A DNA stretch of 54,900 nucleotides, from the NCBI GenBank assembly GCA_029941135.1, contig JAPYRI010000008.1, positions 1 through 54,900 of the forward strand. Reading direction: 5' to 3'. Below are positions 1-9,876 of the stretch, in pieces. Position 1 is the first letter of the stretch, and each line of letters begins with the position of its first letter. The stretch comes from Alphaproteobacteria bacterium. Lineage in GTDB: Bacteria; Pseudomonadota; Alphaproteobacteria; JAPYRI01. Position numbers and translations under genes: made by a program. A model generated the notes under the pieces. That model saw only the letters and a list, made by a program, of their open reading frames with translations, was not told where the DNA came from and searched no databases.

Positions 1-175
1 TAATATTACCGTCATCGTCATAGGAATCGGCGTTGACGCACGAAACCGTACCAATGCCGCCCATGGCCGCCCAGGCCCCTGAACTTTGCCAATTGCTGAT
101 GGCAACACCCTTGCCGCCTTCAATCAGCGGCAGCGCTTCCTTGCCTGACAACATAATGGAATTAAGCGGCTTCAT
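1..175 (-). CDS. Nitronate monooxygenase-like flavoprotein, N-terminal part (runs off window)
   Basis: The first 58 codons of a minus-strand gene are visible; the rest lies before base 1. The ATG at 173-175 has a GGAG ribosome site eight bases upstream. The protein begins MKPLNSIMLSGKEALPLIEG and continues with a GGKGVAISN segment and a GGIGTV segment. This resembles the start of the COG2070 NAD(P)H-dependent flavin oxidoreductase / nitronate monooxygenase family, where a (beta/alpha)8 barrel binds FMN and a glycine-rich start positions the substrate. It lies downstream of pnp in the same direction, about 80 bases after the pnp stop, so it may be co-transcribed. The family call is from memory of the N-terminal pattern only; substrate cannot be inferred from this fragment. 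Confidence 0.6.
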   Translation of the reverse strand, partial: MKPLNSIMLSGKEALPLIEGGKGVAISNWQSSGAWAAMGGIGTVSCVNADSYDDDGNI

Positions 176-254
176 TGCTCACTCCAGAAAGCTTATGCGA
201 GAAACGGCCGGGAATCAGTAAACCCGGGATAACGCTCGGATTTACTGTCACCGA

Positions 255-2351
255 TTACGCCGATGCGGCGATTTCCTCTCCAGTCTCTTGATCGACAATT
301 TTCATGCTCAACCGCACTTTACCGCGGTCGTCGATCCCGAGAACCTTAACTTTAACTTCGTCACCTTCGTTGACAATGTCGGCAACCTTACCGACCCGCT
401 GAGGCGCCAATTCACTGATGTGAACCAAGCCGTCACGGGAGCCAAAGAAATTAACGAAAGCGCCAAAATCGACGACTTTCACGACCTTTCCAGTATATAT
501 TACACCAACTTCGGGCTCTGCCGCTATTTCCTGAATCCACTTCACCGCCGCCGCGATAACGGCCTGATCCGAGGCCGCCACTTTAATTGTGCCATCGTCC
601 GCGATGTCGATTTTAGCCCCTGTTTCCGCAACGATTTCACGGATCACCTTACCGCCGGAGCCAATAACCTCGCGGATTTTCTCTTTCGGTATAGAGATCG
701 TTTCAATCCGCGGCGCGTAAGCGTTGAGTTCTTCGCGCGTCCCTTCAAGCGCTTTCGCCATTTCGCCCAGAATATGAATACGGCCGTCTTTCGCCTGGTC
801 CAAAGCCACCCGCATGATTTCTTCGGTGATGCCGGTGATTTTAATGTCCATCTGCAGGGACGTTATGCCATCAGCCGTTCCTGCAACCTTGAAGTCCATA
901 TCGCCGAGATGGTCCTCGTCGCCAAGAATGTCGGACAATACGGCATAGTTGTCGGCCTCTTTGATGAGGCCCATGGCAATGCCGGCCACCGGCGTTTTAA
1001 TCGGCACCCCCGCATCCATCAGCGACAACGACGTTCCACACACGGTCGCCATCGAGGACGATCCGTTGGATTCGGTAATCTCCGACACCACTCGCAAAGT
1101 GTAAGGAAACTCCTCATGGTCCGGCAAAAGAGGGTGCACGGCGCGCCATGCGAGCTTGCCATGACCAACTTCACGCCGACTGGTAAAGCCAAATCGACCG
1201 GCTTCACCTACCGAATAGGGTGGAAAATTATAGTGCAGTAGAAATTTTTCCCGGTAGCTGCCATCGAGCGCATCGACGATTTGCTCATCGTCACCGGTGC
1301 CGAGAGTGGTCACCACCAGCGCTTGGGTTTCTCCGCGTGTAAACAGGGCCGAGCCGTGCGCCCGCGGGAGCACGCCTACTTCGGCCACAATCGGCCGCAC
1401 AGTCTTGGTGTCGCGACCATCAATGCGCAGGCCGCTTTCGAGAATATTGCCGCGAACAATTTTCTTCTCCAACGCCTTGAAAGCGTCACTCGGATCTGCT
1501 TCTTCACCGATGGCTTCCTTGACACTGCTGCGCACGGCGGCGACTTTTTCGGTCCGCGCCTGTTTCGCTTGTTCTTGATAAGCCGTCTGCAAATCAGCTT
1601 CGGCAAGCTCGGCAACTTTTGCGTCCAGAGCACTGGTATCTTCGCCTTCCGGCAAATCCCAGGGGTCTTTGGCGCAATCTTCGGCGAGTTTGATGATTGC
1701 CTCAATCACCGGCGCCATTTCCCTATGCCCGAACATGACAGCGCCCAGCATGATGTCTTCATCAAGTTCGCTGGCTTCACTTTCTACCATCAGTACAGCG
1801 TCACCGGTGCCGGCAACCACTAGATCTAGTGTGGAAGACTCCAAGTCTTCAATTTCCGGATTAAGTACGTAGTTGCCGTCAATGTAGCCGACACGAGCAC
1901 CCGCAATCGGTCCCATAAACGGTAAGCCCGAAATTGTCAGCGCCGCACTGGTGCCAATCAAGGCAACAATATCCGGATCATTTTCAAGATCGTGGCTGAG
2001 AACAGTGCATATGATTTGAGTTTCGTTCCTAAACTGCTTCGGGAACAGGGGCCGAATCGGCCGATCGATCAACCGGCAAGTCAGGGTTTCCTTTTCAGCC
2101 GGGCGACCTTCCCGCTTAAAGAAGCCGCCGGGGATCTTCCCGGCCGCATAGGTTTTTTCCACGTAATTGACTGTGAGGGGGAAGAAATCCATACCCGCGC
2201 GCGCAGATTTGGCAGCAACCGCCGTGCACAACACTGTTGTGTCACCATAGGTCACCAGCACGGAGCCGTCCGCTTGCCGCGCGACGCGTCCGGACTCGAG
2301 GATCAGCGGCCTGCCGCCCCAAGTGATTTCTTGTCGATGAATATTAAACAT
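255..2351 (-). CDS. pnp: Polyribonucleotide nucleotidyltransferase (PNPase)
   Basis: PNPase degrades RNA 3' to 5' using phosphate and works with RNase E in mRNA decay. The 698-residue length is normal. Two RNase PH-like domains (about residues 13-145 and 325-460) flank an alpha-helical region. They are followed by a KH domain with the GXXG loop ([12 protein letters not shown]) and an S1 RNA-binding domain ([20 protein letters not shown]). The ATG follows AAGGA with seven bases spacing. It is downstream of rpsO, the usual bacterial arrangement. The 286-base leader between the two genes holds two hairpins, which fits the known autogenous control of pnp by RNase III and PNPase in Enterobacteria; that control here is inference. 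Confidence 0.98.
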   Translation of the reverse strand: MFNIHRQEITWGGRPLILESGRVARQADGSVLVTYGDTTVLCTAVAAKSARAGMDFFPLTVNYVEKTYAAGKIPGGFFKREGRPAEKETLTCRLIDRPIRPLFPKQFRNETQIICTVLSHDLENDPDIVALIGTSAALTISGLPFMGPIAGARVGYIDGNYVLNPEIEDLESSTLDLVVAGTGDAVLMVESEASELDEDIMLGAVMFGHREMAPVIEAIIKLAEDCAKDPWDLPEGEDTSALDAKVAELAEADLQTAYQEQAKQARTEKVAAVRSSVKEAIGEEADPSDAFKALEKKIVRGNILESGLRIDGRDTKTVRPIVAEVGVLPRAHGSALFTRGETQALVVTTLGTGDDEQIVDALDGSYREKFLLHYNFPPYSVGEAGRFGFTSRREVGHGKLAWRAVHPLLPDHEEFPYTLRVVSEITESNGSSSMATVCGTSLSLMDAGVPIKTPVAGIAMGLIKEADNYAVLSDILGDEDHLGDMDFKVAGTADGITSLQMDIKITGITEEIMRVALDQAKDGRIHILGEMAKALEGTREELNAYAPRIETISIPKEKIREVIGSGGKVIREIVAETGAKIDIADDGTIKVAASDQAVIAAAVKWIQEIAAEPEVGVIYTGKVVKVVDFGAFVNFFGSRDGLVHISELAPQRVGKVADIVNEGDEVKVKVLGIDDRGKVRLSMKIVDQETGEEIAASA

Positions 2352-2378
2352 TCCTTTTTCCTTGCCTTCTTGTACTAA

Positions 2379-2399
2379 CTCTTTCCCCTATGGAGAGAG
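2379..2399 (-). promoter_or_regulatory. Hairpin in the pnp 5' leader
   Basis: Eight-base inverted repeat CTCTTTCC / GGAGAGAG (one G-T pair in one reading) with a five-base loop, ending 28 bases before the pnp start codon. It could be part of the double-stranded target through which PNPase controls its own mRNA in other bacteria. There is no T-run, so it is not an obvious terminator. Confidence 0.4.
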
Positions 2400-2524
2400 C
2401 TGTAATGGATGCGGTGTTTTTTCCGCGTGATTCAAAATATATAATGTGAGAGCTGGGCCCTAAACACACGCCTTAATAAATTTCTAACTCAATCATGGGT
2501 TTTCCGGGGACGGGGTGCCCTAAT

Positions 2525-2553
2525 GACGCCGTTATAATCAACGTAACGCCGTC
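2525..2553 (-). promoter_or_regulatory. Hairpin in the rpsO-pnp intergenic region
   Basis: Arms GACGCCGTTA and TAACGCCGTC pair over ten positions with a single C-C mismatch around a nine-base loop. It lies between the rpsO stop and the pnp start, where Enterobacteria carry an RNase III processing stem-loop. No T-run follows on the minus strand. The role as processing site is inferred from position only. Confidence 0.4.
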
Positions 2554-2637
2554 GGGATGGGTTTGGTTTAGACCGCCTCACCGGCACTGCCTTCGGTGTC
2601 GATACAATGAGCACACAGCGCCCAGAATGTAACGAAC

Positions 2638-2907
2638 CTACTTGCGCAGACCCAGTCGCTTAATCAACGCTTTATAGCGCTCGTTGTCCTCTTTCTGGAC
2701 ATAGTCGAGAAGGCGCCGCCGCCGACTCACCATCATCAAAAGACCCCGCCGCGAATGGAGGTCCTTCTTGTGCTCTTTAAAATGTTCGGTCAGATTGACA
2801 ATCCGTTCTGTCAATACCGCGACCTGGATTTCCGGTGAGCCGGTATCGCCCGGCGTGGTCCCAAAATCCTTCATAATCTCGTTCTTGCGTTCAGCAGTAA
2901 TCGACAT
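2638..2907 (-). CDS. rpsO: 30S ribosomal protein S15
   Basis: S15 is a primary 16S rRNA binder of the small-subunit platform. The 89 residues are the exact usual length and show the family's helices, with the signatures [29 protein letters not shown] and a C-terminal [13 protein letters not shown]. The ATG is preceded by GAGGAG at good spacing. The start codon lies inside the last codons of truB (17-base overlap), so translation of the two genes is probably coupled. It is the penultimate gene of the rimP-to-pnp string. Confidence 0.99.
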   Translation of the reverse strand: MSITAERKNEIMKDFGTTPGDTGSPEIQVAVLTERIVNLTEHFKEHKKDLHSRRGLLMMVSRRRRLLDYVQKEDNERYKALIKRLGLRK

Positions 2908-3835
2908 CGTTTCTCCTCTCGATCGCTAAATTGAAGACGCGGACAGGGCGTAGTTCGCCGTCCGCGATCCGGGCCAACGCCACTGGTTGGCCATCTGCTT
3001 TCACGTAAACGGTTCCTTGCTTCGAGCTTGGAACCCGCAACGCCTGCCCAAATCTTAGTCGGGCGGCCTCAGCCCCAGTTACGGCCACTGCCGGGATGTC
3101 GTCCAGCACGGTCGCGATCGGTAGCAAATACGCATGAGGCGGCGCACTATGTACCATCGCTTCTAGTTTATCCAGACAAATCGCCTGTTTTTCATTGAAT
3201 GCACCGACCCGAGTGCGACGCAAGGCAGATAAATGACCGCAGGTTCCCAAATGCCGAGCCAGATCGCGGGCAAGCGCTCGGATGTAAGTGCCTTTGCCGC
3301 AGTCCACTTCAAACTCGGCGTGCTCGCCGAAAGTGTTCTCCCCAATACGGGGCGAAACCAATTCAAGTCTGGAGATGGTCACCGTGCGCGGCTTCAAATT
3401 AACTGGCTGACCGGCTCTGGCAAGGTCATACGCGCGCTTACCTTTAATTTTAAGAGCCGAGAATGGCGGCGGTAATTGGACAATATCGCCAATAAACAAT
3501 GGCAATGCTGCGCGAATGGATTCCATCGATGGGCGATGATCTGATGTTTCAATGACACTGCCTTCGGCGTCGTCAGTGTTTCGAGCCTCTCCCCATTTAA
3601 CCGTAAACTGATACGTTTTCTGCCCTTCCACGGCGTAAGGCATAACTTTTGTAGCTTCGCCAAGGGCAATCGGTAGTAGTCCCGTCGCCAGGGGGTCTAA
3701 CGTACCCGCATGTCCTGCCTTAGCTGCATTCAATAGACGGCGCACGCGGCCGACAGCTTGGGTGGACGTGAGACCCATGGGTTTATCCAATGCAATCCAC
3801 CCGCTAATTGGAAGACCCCGTCGTTTCCGCGCCAT
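2891..3835 (-). CDS. truB: tRNA pseudouridine(55) synthase TruB
   Basis: TruB makes pseudouridine 55 in the T-loop of tRNAs. The catalytic motif [12 protein letters not shown] spans residues 41-52, with the nucleophile aspartate at 47. A second family motif, [16 protein letters not shown], is present in the middle. At 314 residues the length is normal, with a C-terminal extension resembling the TruB-C/PUA region. The stop overlaps the rpsO start by 17 bases and the start is five bases after the rbfA stop, as expected for an infB-rbfA-truB-rpsO operon. Confidence 0.98.
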   Translation of the reverse strand: MARKRRGLPISGWIALDKPMGLTSTQAVGRVRRLLNAAKAGHAGTLDPLATGLLPIALGEATKVMPYAVEGQKTYQFTVKWGEARNTDDAEGSVIETSDHRPSMESIRAALPLFIGDIVQLPPPFSALKIKGKRAYDLARAGQPVNLKPRTVTISRLELVSPRIGENTFGEHAEFEVDCGKGTYIRALARDLARHLGTCGHLSALRRTRVGAFNEKQAICLDKLEAMVHSAPPHAYLLPIATVLDDIPAVAVTGAEAARLRFGQALRVPSSKQGTVYVKADGQPVALARIADGELRPVRVFNLAIERRNDVDYC

Positions 3836-3840
3836 CGTGA

Positions 3841-4281
3841 CTAGCCCTTGCCACCTTCGGGCCGGGGCGCGCCCATGGGTTCGGACAGGTTGCCATCCAC
3901 GTCCTTCAGCAAACCATCGATGTGTGCCGCATAGTCAAATGAATGGTCTAACTGGAATGACAATTGGGGCGAGAATTTAAGCGACACCTGGCGCGACACC
4001 TGCCCGCGCAAATAAGCCGCATTCCGTTCCAGGGCAGCAATCAATTCGTCGCCGCCTTGGCCCCCAAGAGGGGTAACGAATGCGGTTGCATTGCGTAGGT
4101 CGGGGCTAGCGCGCACTTCTGTCACGGTAATCGGTGTGGCGGTGAGCCCTGGGTCGCTGACATCGCCACGGGCCAATATACCGGCCAACGTGTGGCGCAA
4201 CATTTCACCGACCCGTAATTGGCGCTGGGTTTGCTCTTTTTTCTGACCGCGTCCCCGGACAGATGCTCGTGCTTTTGCCAT
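3841..4281 (-). CDS. rbfA: 30S ribosome-binding factor A
   Basis: RbfA is a KH-fold assembly factor that binds immature 30S subunits near helix 1 of 16S rRNA. The 146-residue protein starts with a basic segment, followed by the typical RQLRVGEMLRHTLAGIL helix, an ITVTEVRASPDLRNATAFV strand and the SLKFSPQLSFQLDHSFDYA stretch. It sits 63 bases after infB and five bases before truB, the standard position. Confidence is high from sequence and neighbourhood. Confidence 0.96.
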   Translation of the reverse strand: MAKARASVRGRGQKKEQTQRQLRVGEMLRHTLAGILARGDVSDPGLTATPITVTEVRASPDLRNATAFVTPLGGQGGDELIAALERNAAYLRGQVSRQVSLKFSPQLSFQLDHSFDYAAHIDGLLKDVDGNLSEPMGAPRPEGGKG

Positions 4282-4344
4282 GGTTGCCTTTAACCGGCCT
4301 GAGCCTGCTCCCAGTGCATGAATTTTGCTCCAAGAATGACGCGC

Positions 4345-6903
4345 TTAAAGCGTGCGTGCAATCTCTTCCATTTCGTAAATTTCGATGGCATCACCTTCCT
4401 TTAAATCCTGATAGTTTTCAAAGGATAGGCCGCACTCGGTGCCTTGTTTAACTTCTTTTACTTCGTCTTTGAAGCGCTGCAAGGCCGCAATATTACCGTT
4501 GTGAATGACTATATTGTCTCGCAAAATGCGCGCCTTAACACCACGCCGGACGAGACCATCGGTTACCAGGCAACCTGCGACCTTCCCGACTTTGCTCATT
4601 TGGAACACTTTCAACACCTCAGCCCCACCGATCACATTTTCCTTGACCGTTGGTGACAGCATGCCCGAAAGCAGTGCCTTAATTTCATCGATGAGGTCGT
4701 AAATCACATCGTAATAGCGGATTTCAACCCCTTCCTGATCGGCTAGATCGCGGGCCTTTTTGGTTGCGCGTACATTAAAGCCAATAACAGGGGCTTGGGA
4801 TGCGGACGCCAATGTAACATCAGCTTCAGTGATACCGCCCACACCGGCGTGCAGTATGCGCACGGCCACTTCGTCGGTGTTCATGTTTTCGAGTCCGCCC
4901 TGGATCGCTTCGGAGGATCCCTGAACATCGGCTTTGATGACCAACGGCAATTCGTCTGCCGTGCCTTGTTTGACCATCTCCAGCATTTGCTCAACCGTTG
5001 ACCGCACACCGGACGCGGCCGTTTGTTCCCGATCCCGGCGTTGCCGGTACTCGGTTATTTCTCGGGCACGCGCTTCATTCTCGACGACCGAGAAATCATC
5101 CCCCGCCGCCGGCGTCCCTTGCAATCCAAGCACCTCAATCGGCATCGATGGACCAGCTTCTTTTACGTTCTCGCCATTTTCATTCAACAACGCGCGCACC
5201 CGGCCCATTTGACCGCCGGTGACGAATATATCCCCGACCTTTAGGGTGCCACGCTGAACCAAAACAGTCGCAAGAGGGCCCCGTCCATGGTCCAGTTTGG
5301 CTTCGATAACCACACCTTCCGCTGAGCGTTCCGGATTGGCGGTCAATTCCATGACTTCGGACTGGAGGGCAATCGCTTCTTCCAACTTATCGAAGTTTTG
5401 TTTTTTGAGGGCCGAGATCTCGACCGACAAAACATCGCCACCCATGTCTTCGCAGACAATTTCGTGCTGCAACAGTTCCTGCCGAATGCGATTGGCATCC
5501 GCGCCCGGTTTGTCGATCTTATTAATGGCCACAATCATCGGGACTTTGGCCGCTTTTGTATGATTGATAGCTTCAACGGTCTGGGGCATGACGCCATCAT
5601 CAGCGGCAACAACCAGAACAACGATATCGGTCGCCTGGGCGCCGCGCGAACGCATGGCTGAAAACGCGGCGTGGCCTGGCGTATCCAGAAACGTTATGGC
5701 CTGGCCGCTAGAAGATTTAACCTGATAAGCGCCGATGTGCTGGGTAATGCCCCCAGCTTCGCCCGCGACCACATCGGTTTTACGCAGGGCATCCAATAGT
5801 GACGTTTTGCCGTGATCCACATGCCCCATTACCGTGACCACGGGGGCACGCGGCACCAAATCACCGGTATCGTCATCACCGCCGATAAGGCCAATTTCCA
5901 CATCCGCTTCGCTGATCCGTTTCATGCGGTGCCCAAAATGGTCAACCACCAGCTCGGCCGTTTCATGATCCAAAACCTGATTAACCGTCGCCATGACATC
6001 CATACCCATCAACACTTTGATCACGTCAACGGCACGTACCGCCATACGACTGGCTAGTTCCTGAACGGTAATCGCATCGGGGACAACCACTTCACGAATT
6101 ACTTTCTTCGGCGGGTCATGTGGAGAGGCCCCATGCTTAAGCCGCTTTTCACGCTCCCGCGCGCGCCGAACCGAGGCCAGGCTGCGCTGCCGCTCTTCAT
6201 CGCCGGATAGCGCCCGGGCGACGGTTAATTTACCACTGCGGCGGCGGGGCTCATTACGCCGTACAGGCGTGGCTTTTTTCGCTCTGGCGCGCTCCATGAT
6301 TTCAGCTTCTGAAATCTTGCGGGTTGCCGACGTCGCCGTTGCCTGTTCTTCCTCAACCAAGCGCTTGGAGGCTTCCTCCTCAGCCTTCAGACGGGCATCC
6401 TCCTCCGTTTTCTTGCGCTGCTCTTCCTCCAGACGACGGAGTTCAGCCGCATCTTTTTCGGATTCCAGGCGGCGCTCTTCATCAGCACGCTCGACGGCTT
6501 CTTCCTGGGCATGCTGCCGCGCTTCCTGGTCAGCCGCCAATGCGCCTTTCAACGCATGGGCGCGGGCACTCTTTTCATCGTCGGTCAGAGTTTTAAGGAC
6601 CACTCTCCCTTTGGTGCTCGGTTGTTGTTCAACTGTCCGCACACGATCGGCGATCTGGGACGGAACACTGCTTTCGGGTAACTTGGCCGTGGGATCAATC
6701 GCCGTCCGCACGACCTCTTCGTAATGACCACTTTCCTGCTTAAAAAGCCGCTTCTTCTTCCGCTCGACCACAACCGCTTTGCTGCGGCCATGAGAGAAAC
6801 TCTGACGCACTTGTCCTGTGTCCACGATCTTCTTTAATTGAAGGGTTAGTGGACCCTGTGACAAGCTGAGTTTCTTGTCCTGCGGGTCTTTTGCTTCGCT
6901 CAT
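4345..6903 (-). CDS. infB: Translation initiation factor IF-2
   Basis: IF-2 is the GTPase that places initiator fMet-tRNA on the 30S subunit and promotes subunit joining. The 852-residue protein begins with the alphaproteobacterial N-terminal segment ([15 protein letters not shown]). A long charged E/R/K-rich region, probably a helical coiled coil, covers about 110-260, followed by the IF2-N domain. The G domain has GHVDHGKT at 360-367, DTPGH at 407-411 and NKID at 461-464. The C-terminal part carries the usual domains II to IV. The ATG overlaps the stop of the upstream ylxR-like gene by four bases (ATGA), indicating coupled translation. Confidence 0.99.
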   Translation of the reverse strand: MSEAKDPQDKKLSLSQGPLTLQLKKIVDTGQVRQSFSHGRSKAVVVERKKKRLFKQESGHYEEVVRTAIDPTAKLPESSVPSQIADRVRTVEQQPSTKGRVVLKTLTDDEKSARAHALKGALAADQEARQHAQEEAVERADEERRLESEKDAAELRRLEEEQRKKTEEDARLKAEEEASKRLVEEEQATATSATRKISEAEIMERARAKKATPVRRNEPRRRSGKLTVARALSGDEERQRSLASVRRAREREKRLKHGASPHDPPKKVIREVVVPDAITVQELASRMAVRAVDVIKVLMGMDVMATVNQVLDHETAELVVDHFGHRMKRISEADVEIGLIGGDDDTGDLVPRAPVVTVMGHVDHGKTSLLDALRKTDVVAGEAGGITQHIGAYQVKSSSGQAITFLDTPGHAAFSAMRSRGAQATDIVVLVVAADDGVMPQTVEAINHTKAAKVPMIVAINKIDKPGADANRIRQELLQHEIVCEDMGGDVLSVEISALKKQNFDKLEEAIALQSEVMELTANPERSAEGVVIEAKLDHGRGPLATVLVQRGTLKVGDIFVTGGQMGRVRALLNENGENVKEAGPSMPIEVLGLQGTPAAGDDFSVVENEARAREITEYRQRRDREQTAASGVRSTVEQMLEMVKQGTADELPLVIKADVQGSSEAIQGGLENMNTDEVAVRILHAGVGGITEADVTLASASQAPVIGFNVRATKKARDLADQEGVEIRYYDVIYDLIDEIKALLSGMLSPTVKENVIGGAEVLKVFQMSKVGKVAGCLVTDGLVRRGVKARILRDNIVIHNGNIAALQRFKDEVKEVKQGTECGLSFENYQDLKEGDAIEIYEMEEIARTL

Positions 6904-7526
6904 ACGCTATTCGCCTTCACCGATACCGGCCGGGAGATTGTCTCCCGGAATCCACCAAGTCGCAGCGACTCGGTCAAAAAACAATCCGCCAGCCCGCCTG
7001 GGGCCAAAGCAGCATGTACCACATTTTGGCGTCCTAATGCCAAACTCAATTCCTCGACCGAAAACCACTCTATTACCGGTATGTCGCCGGACAGCTTGTC
7101 AAGCTTTGGGCCATCCGCCGCACTGGCATTCCCCGCTTCGATCCGCGCCGCCACCTGGTCGCTCTTTAGCGCCGCGCGTACTTTTTCGTAACCGGCAACT
7201 ATTTGCCCCGCACGTTTAGCGAGACCTAAATAGTTGAGGCACCGCGAGGACAGCGCATTTTCAATTCGATCTGCTAGCTTAGGATCGACGAATACCGGCG
7301 AACCCTTACGGCCAAAGTAGCGCCTCAATTGGCCCCTTTTTACTGCCGTGTCGATAAGCGCCCTCTGCGACGTAATCCAGGCGCCTCGCCCCGGCAAATC
7401 ATTGCCTACGTCAGGTATGACGTGACCATCAGGATCTGCCACAAACCGGATGAGCGCAGATGTTGTGCCGGATTTACCCGAAACCAAACACCGGCGTTCG
7501 ACGATTCCTGTCTTTGCCCTTGGCAT
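6900..7526 (-). CDS. YlxR (DUF448) / L7Ae-like nucleic-acid-binding protein
   Basis: A two-part protein of 208 residues. The N-terminal half is the YlxR/DUF448 domain with the [10 protein letters not shown] start and the diagnostic GRGAW motif at 46-50. The second half (from about residue 95, [19 protein letters not shown]) resembles an L7Ae/L30e-like RNA-binding fold. Fusion of the two is common in Alphaproteobacteria. It lies between nusA and infB, as in most bacteria, overlaps infB by four bases, and starts 38 bases after the nusA stop. YlxR proteins have been linked to RNA binding, RNase P and transcription control elsewhere; the role here is not shown by the sequence. Confidence 0.9.
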   Translation of the reverse strand: MPRAKTGIVERRCLVSGKSGTTSALIRFVADPDGHVIPDVGNDLPGRGAWITSQRALIDTAVKRGQLRRYFGRKGSPVFVDPKLADRIENALSSRCLNYLGLAKRAGQIVAGYEKVRAALKSDQVAARIEAGNASAADGPKLDKLSGDIPVIEWFSVEELSLALGRQNVVHAALAPGGLADCFLTESLRLGGFRETISRPVSVKANSV

Positions 7527-7564
7527 GATCGGTATTCTTGTCCTGAATCCTGTTCATCACCGGA

Positions 7565-9160
7565 TCAACCAGCGCCGGCGGGCGTTGGCTGATCTTCGGG
7601 GCCGCCGTCGGTCGTCTCCGACGTTTCCGGCGCTGTCACCAATTCCGGTTCATCTTCAAACCAGTGCGCGCGTGCCGCCATAATAATTTCGTTGGCGATG
7701 TCCTCACTCATATCATGCGCGCGTAATATGCCGTCTTCCGTCGAGATCAGTTCATCGGAAGCCAAATCCCCCAAGTCATCGAGGGTAATAATTCCGGCTT
7801 CACCCAATGCCAGTACCATGGCTGGGCTCAGGTTCTCTATTGCAGCGACTTCTTCGGATACTCCCAGTTTCCGGCTGCGCGCGCGGTATTCTTGATCAAT
7901 GGCGACGATGCGTTCCTGCGACCGGCGCTGCAATTCGATGGCAATATCTTCCTCAAAACCTTCTATAGACGCCAACTCTTCAGCCGGAACGTAGGCCACT
8001 TCCTCAATAGTAACAAAACCTTCCGTGACCAAAAGCTGGGCTACCATCTCGTCCACGTCGAGCTCCGCCATGAACATCTCGCTGCGCTGGCGGAACTCTT
8101 CCTGCCGCCGCTGGGATTCCTCAGCCTCAGTCATGATATCGATATCCCAACCGGTGAGCTGGGAAGCAAGTCGAACATTTTGACCCCGCCGGCCAATGGC
8201 CAGCGACAGCTGATCGTCGGGGACAACGACTTCGATCCGCTGAGTGTCTTCGTCCATGACCACTTTGACAACTTCCGCCGGCGCCAATCCATTGACGATG
8301 AAAGTCGCCGGATCCGGCGACCACTGAATAATGTCTATTTTTTCGCCCTGCAGTTCGTTGACCACGGCTTGGACCCGACTCCCCCGCATGCCGACGCAAG
8401 CGCCGACAGGATCAACGCTCGAGTCATTTGACAACACGGCAATCTTCGCCCGGCTGCCCGGGTCGCGGGCTACGGCCTTTATTTCAATGATGCCGTCATA
8501 GATTTCCGGCACTTCCTGGGCAAACAGCATGGCCATAAAGTGCGGGTGTGTGCGCGACAGGAAAATTTGCGGTCCGCGCTGTTCTCGCCGGACGTCGTAA
8601 ATGAACGCGCGAATTCGATCCCCATTGCGGAAGTTCTCCCGGGATAATTGCTCGTCTCGGCGGACGATGGCTTCGCCCCGGCCCAGGTCGACCATAACGT
8701 TGCCATATTCGACCCGCTTTACGATCCCATTGACAACTTCACTGATCCGATCTTTATATTCCTCATATTGGCGCTCGCGCTCGGCATCGCGGACTTTCTG
8801 AACGATAACCTGTTTGGCCGTCTGGGCAGCGATGCGGCCAAAATCCATGGGCGGCAATTCTTCCGACAGAAAATCACCAACCTGCGCGTCCGGGTTGCGG
8901 CCCTGGGCTTCGTTGATATGCATTTCGGTGGCATCGTTTTCAACGACACTGACGATTTCGAGCAGCCGCGAAAGTTTAATCTCACCGGTTTCTTGATCGA
9001 TTTGGGCACGAATGTTGTTTTCCTTGCCGTATCGGGAAAGGGCGGCCCGCTGGATCGCCTCTTCCATCGCTTCGATCACTAAATCTTTCTCGATCGATTT
9101 TTCGGTCGCTACGGCTTCCGCGATTTGAAGCAATTCCAACCGATTCGCGCTGACTGCCAT
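7565..9160 (-). CDS. nusA: Transcription termination/antitermination protein NusA
   Basis: NusA binds RNA polymerase and nascent RNA and tunes pausing, termination and antitermination. The 531-residue protein has the N-terminal polymerase-binding domain (about 1-125), an S1 domain (VVNGIVKRVEYGNVMVDL), and two KH domains with GMRGSRVQAVVNEL and GRRGQNVRLASQLTG loops. The C-terminal half is acidic with helix-hairpin-helix-like repeats. The last about 30 residues are rich in Glu, Asp, Thr and Pro. It lies between rimP (about 67 bases upstream) and the ylxR-like gene, the canonical order. Confidence 0.98.
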   Translation of the reverse strand: MAVSANRLELLQIAEAVATEKSIEKDLVIEAMEEAIQRAALSRYGKENNIRAQIDQETGEIKLSRLLEIVSVVENDATEMHINEAQGRNPDAQVGDFLSEELPPMDFGRIAAQTAKQVIVQKVRDAERERQYEEYKDRISEVVNGIVKRVEYGNVMVDLGRGEAIVRRDEQLSRENFRNGDRIRAFIYDVRREQRGPQIFLSRTHPHFMAMLFAQEVPEIYDGIIEIKAVARDPGSRAKIAVLSNDSSVDPVGACVGMRGSRVQAVVNELQGEKIDIIQWSPDPATFIVNGLAPAEVVKVVMDEDTQRIEVVVPDDQLSLAIGRRGQNVRLASQLTGWDIDIMTEAEESQRRQEEFRQRSEMFMAELDVDEMVAQLLVTEGFVTIEEVAYVPAEELASIEGFEEDIAIELQRRSQERIVAIDQEYRARSRKLGVSEEVAAIENLSPAMVLALGEAGIITLDDLGDLASDELISTEDGILRAHDMSEDIANEIIMAARAHWFEDEPELVTAPETSETTDGGPEDQPTPAGAG

Positions 9161-9227
9161 GTCTATTTCCTAATGTTCCAGATCGCGGTTCCCGCGTTCA
9201 TAGTTTTTCGTCCGTGGTTCCCGCCTG

Positions 9228-9719
9228 CTACCGGGCCCGAAGACTTGCCGTGACCAAATCATCAGTGAGGATCAATTTGGCCGACGCGATATTGTCAAAT
9301 TCCACCGCAATCAATGCTTCGCCGCATTCAATCTGAACGACGTTGCCTACAACCCCAGCAATTGGGCCCTTAAACCTTCGCTGACCGGGGACTGAGTCAA
9401 CAGGCGTTATGACTTCAACTTTGGCCTCAAAGCCTACAAAACGTTCAAAATCCTTGAGCCGCACCAAGGGTCGGTCAATACCCGGCGAACTCACTTCCAA
9501 TTCATATTCCCCGGCGATAGGGTCTTCAACGTCGAGGATCGCTGAAACCGCCCGGCTCACTTCGGCACACCCATCGACATTCATAGTGCCATCAGGACGC
9601 TCGGCCATAACCTGCAAAACCGGCCGCGCACCGCCACCGAGGCGCACACGGATCAAATCATATCCCATGGCTGCCACCGAGGGCGCCAACAGTTTCTCGA
9701 TCTGATCGGCTGCGACCAT
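9228..9719 (-). CDS. rimP: Ribosome maturation factor RimP
   Basis: RimP assists 30S assembly. I place the start at the ATG 9717-9719 (163 residues, MVAADQIEKLLAP), because GGAG lies five bases upstream. A GTG 42 bases further upstream (9759-9761) gives a longer frame but has no ribosome site. The protein shows the family's GYDLIRVRL strand, a DVEDPIAGEYELEVSSPGID stretch (the strongest RimP signature) and a C-terminal SH3-like domain with IECGEALIAVEFDNIA. It opens the rimP-nusA-infB operon and is preceded by an intrinsic terminator that may act as an attenuator. Confidence 0.95.
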   Translation of the reverse strand: MVAADQIEKLLAPSVAAMGYDLIRVRLGGGARPVLQVMAERPDGTMNVDGCAEVSRAVSAILDVEDPIAGEYELEVSSPGIDRPLVRLKDFERFVGFEAKVEVITPVDSVPGQRRFKGPIAGVVGNVVQIECGEALIAVEFDNIASAKLILTDDLVTASLRAR

Positions 9720-9770
9720 ATTTGCTCCAGCACCGGTCTGCGCGCTGTGCCCGTGAGGCACGCAGAATAT

Positions 9771-9794
9771 AAAAAAGTGGGCCGTAGGCCCACT
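9771..9794 (-). terminator. Rho-independent terminator between trmB and rimP
   Basis: On the minus strand a perfect eight-base stem AGTGGGCC / GGCCCACT with a three-base loop is followed directly by six T residues. This is the clearest intrinsic terminator in the window. It would end metK-trmB transcripts, and because a promoter-like sequence lies just upstream (9837-9864), it may also attenuate the rimP-nusA-infB transcript. Confidence 0.85.
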
Positions 9795-9836
9795 CGGACA
9801 ACCTTATAAATGACCAAGTGATGTTTGTATCTCTAT

Positions 9837-9864
9837 ATAATAGTCAACCAATCGCGGCCTTCAA
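9837..9864 (-). promoter_or_regulatory. Candidate promoter for rimP-nusA-infB
   Basis: Read on the minus strand, TTGAAG and TATTAT are separated by 16 bases, just after the trmB stop codon. The expected start near 9830 would put the terminator hairpin 9771-9794 inside the leader of rimP. Match quality is moderate (-10 five of six, -35 four of six). Confidence 0.4.
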
Positions 9865-9876
9865 GACATTTCGTCT

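Noticed and set aside
33-221. Plus-strand open frame of 62 codons at the window start
   Set aside because: It lies opposite the nitronate monooxygenase-like start, has no ribosome site and no recognisable protein pattern.
288-1241. Long plus-strand frame opposite pnp
   Set aside because: Antisense to a complete PNPase; its composition is that expected from the complement of a coding sequence and no domain is seen.
6269-6724. Ser/Arg-rich plus-strand frame opposite infB
   Set aside because: It is the complement of the Glu/Arg-rich coiled coil of IF-2; low complexity explains the open frame.
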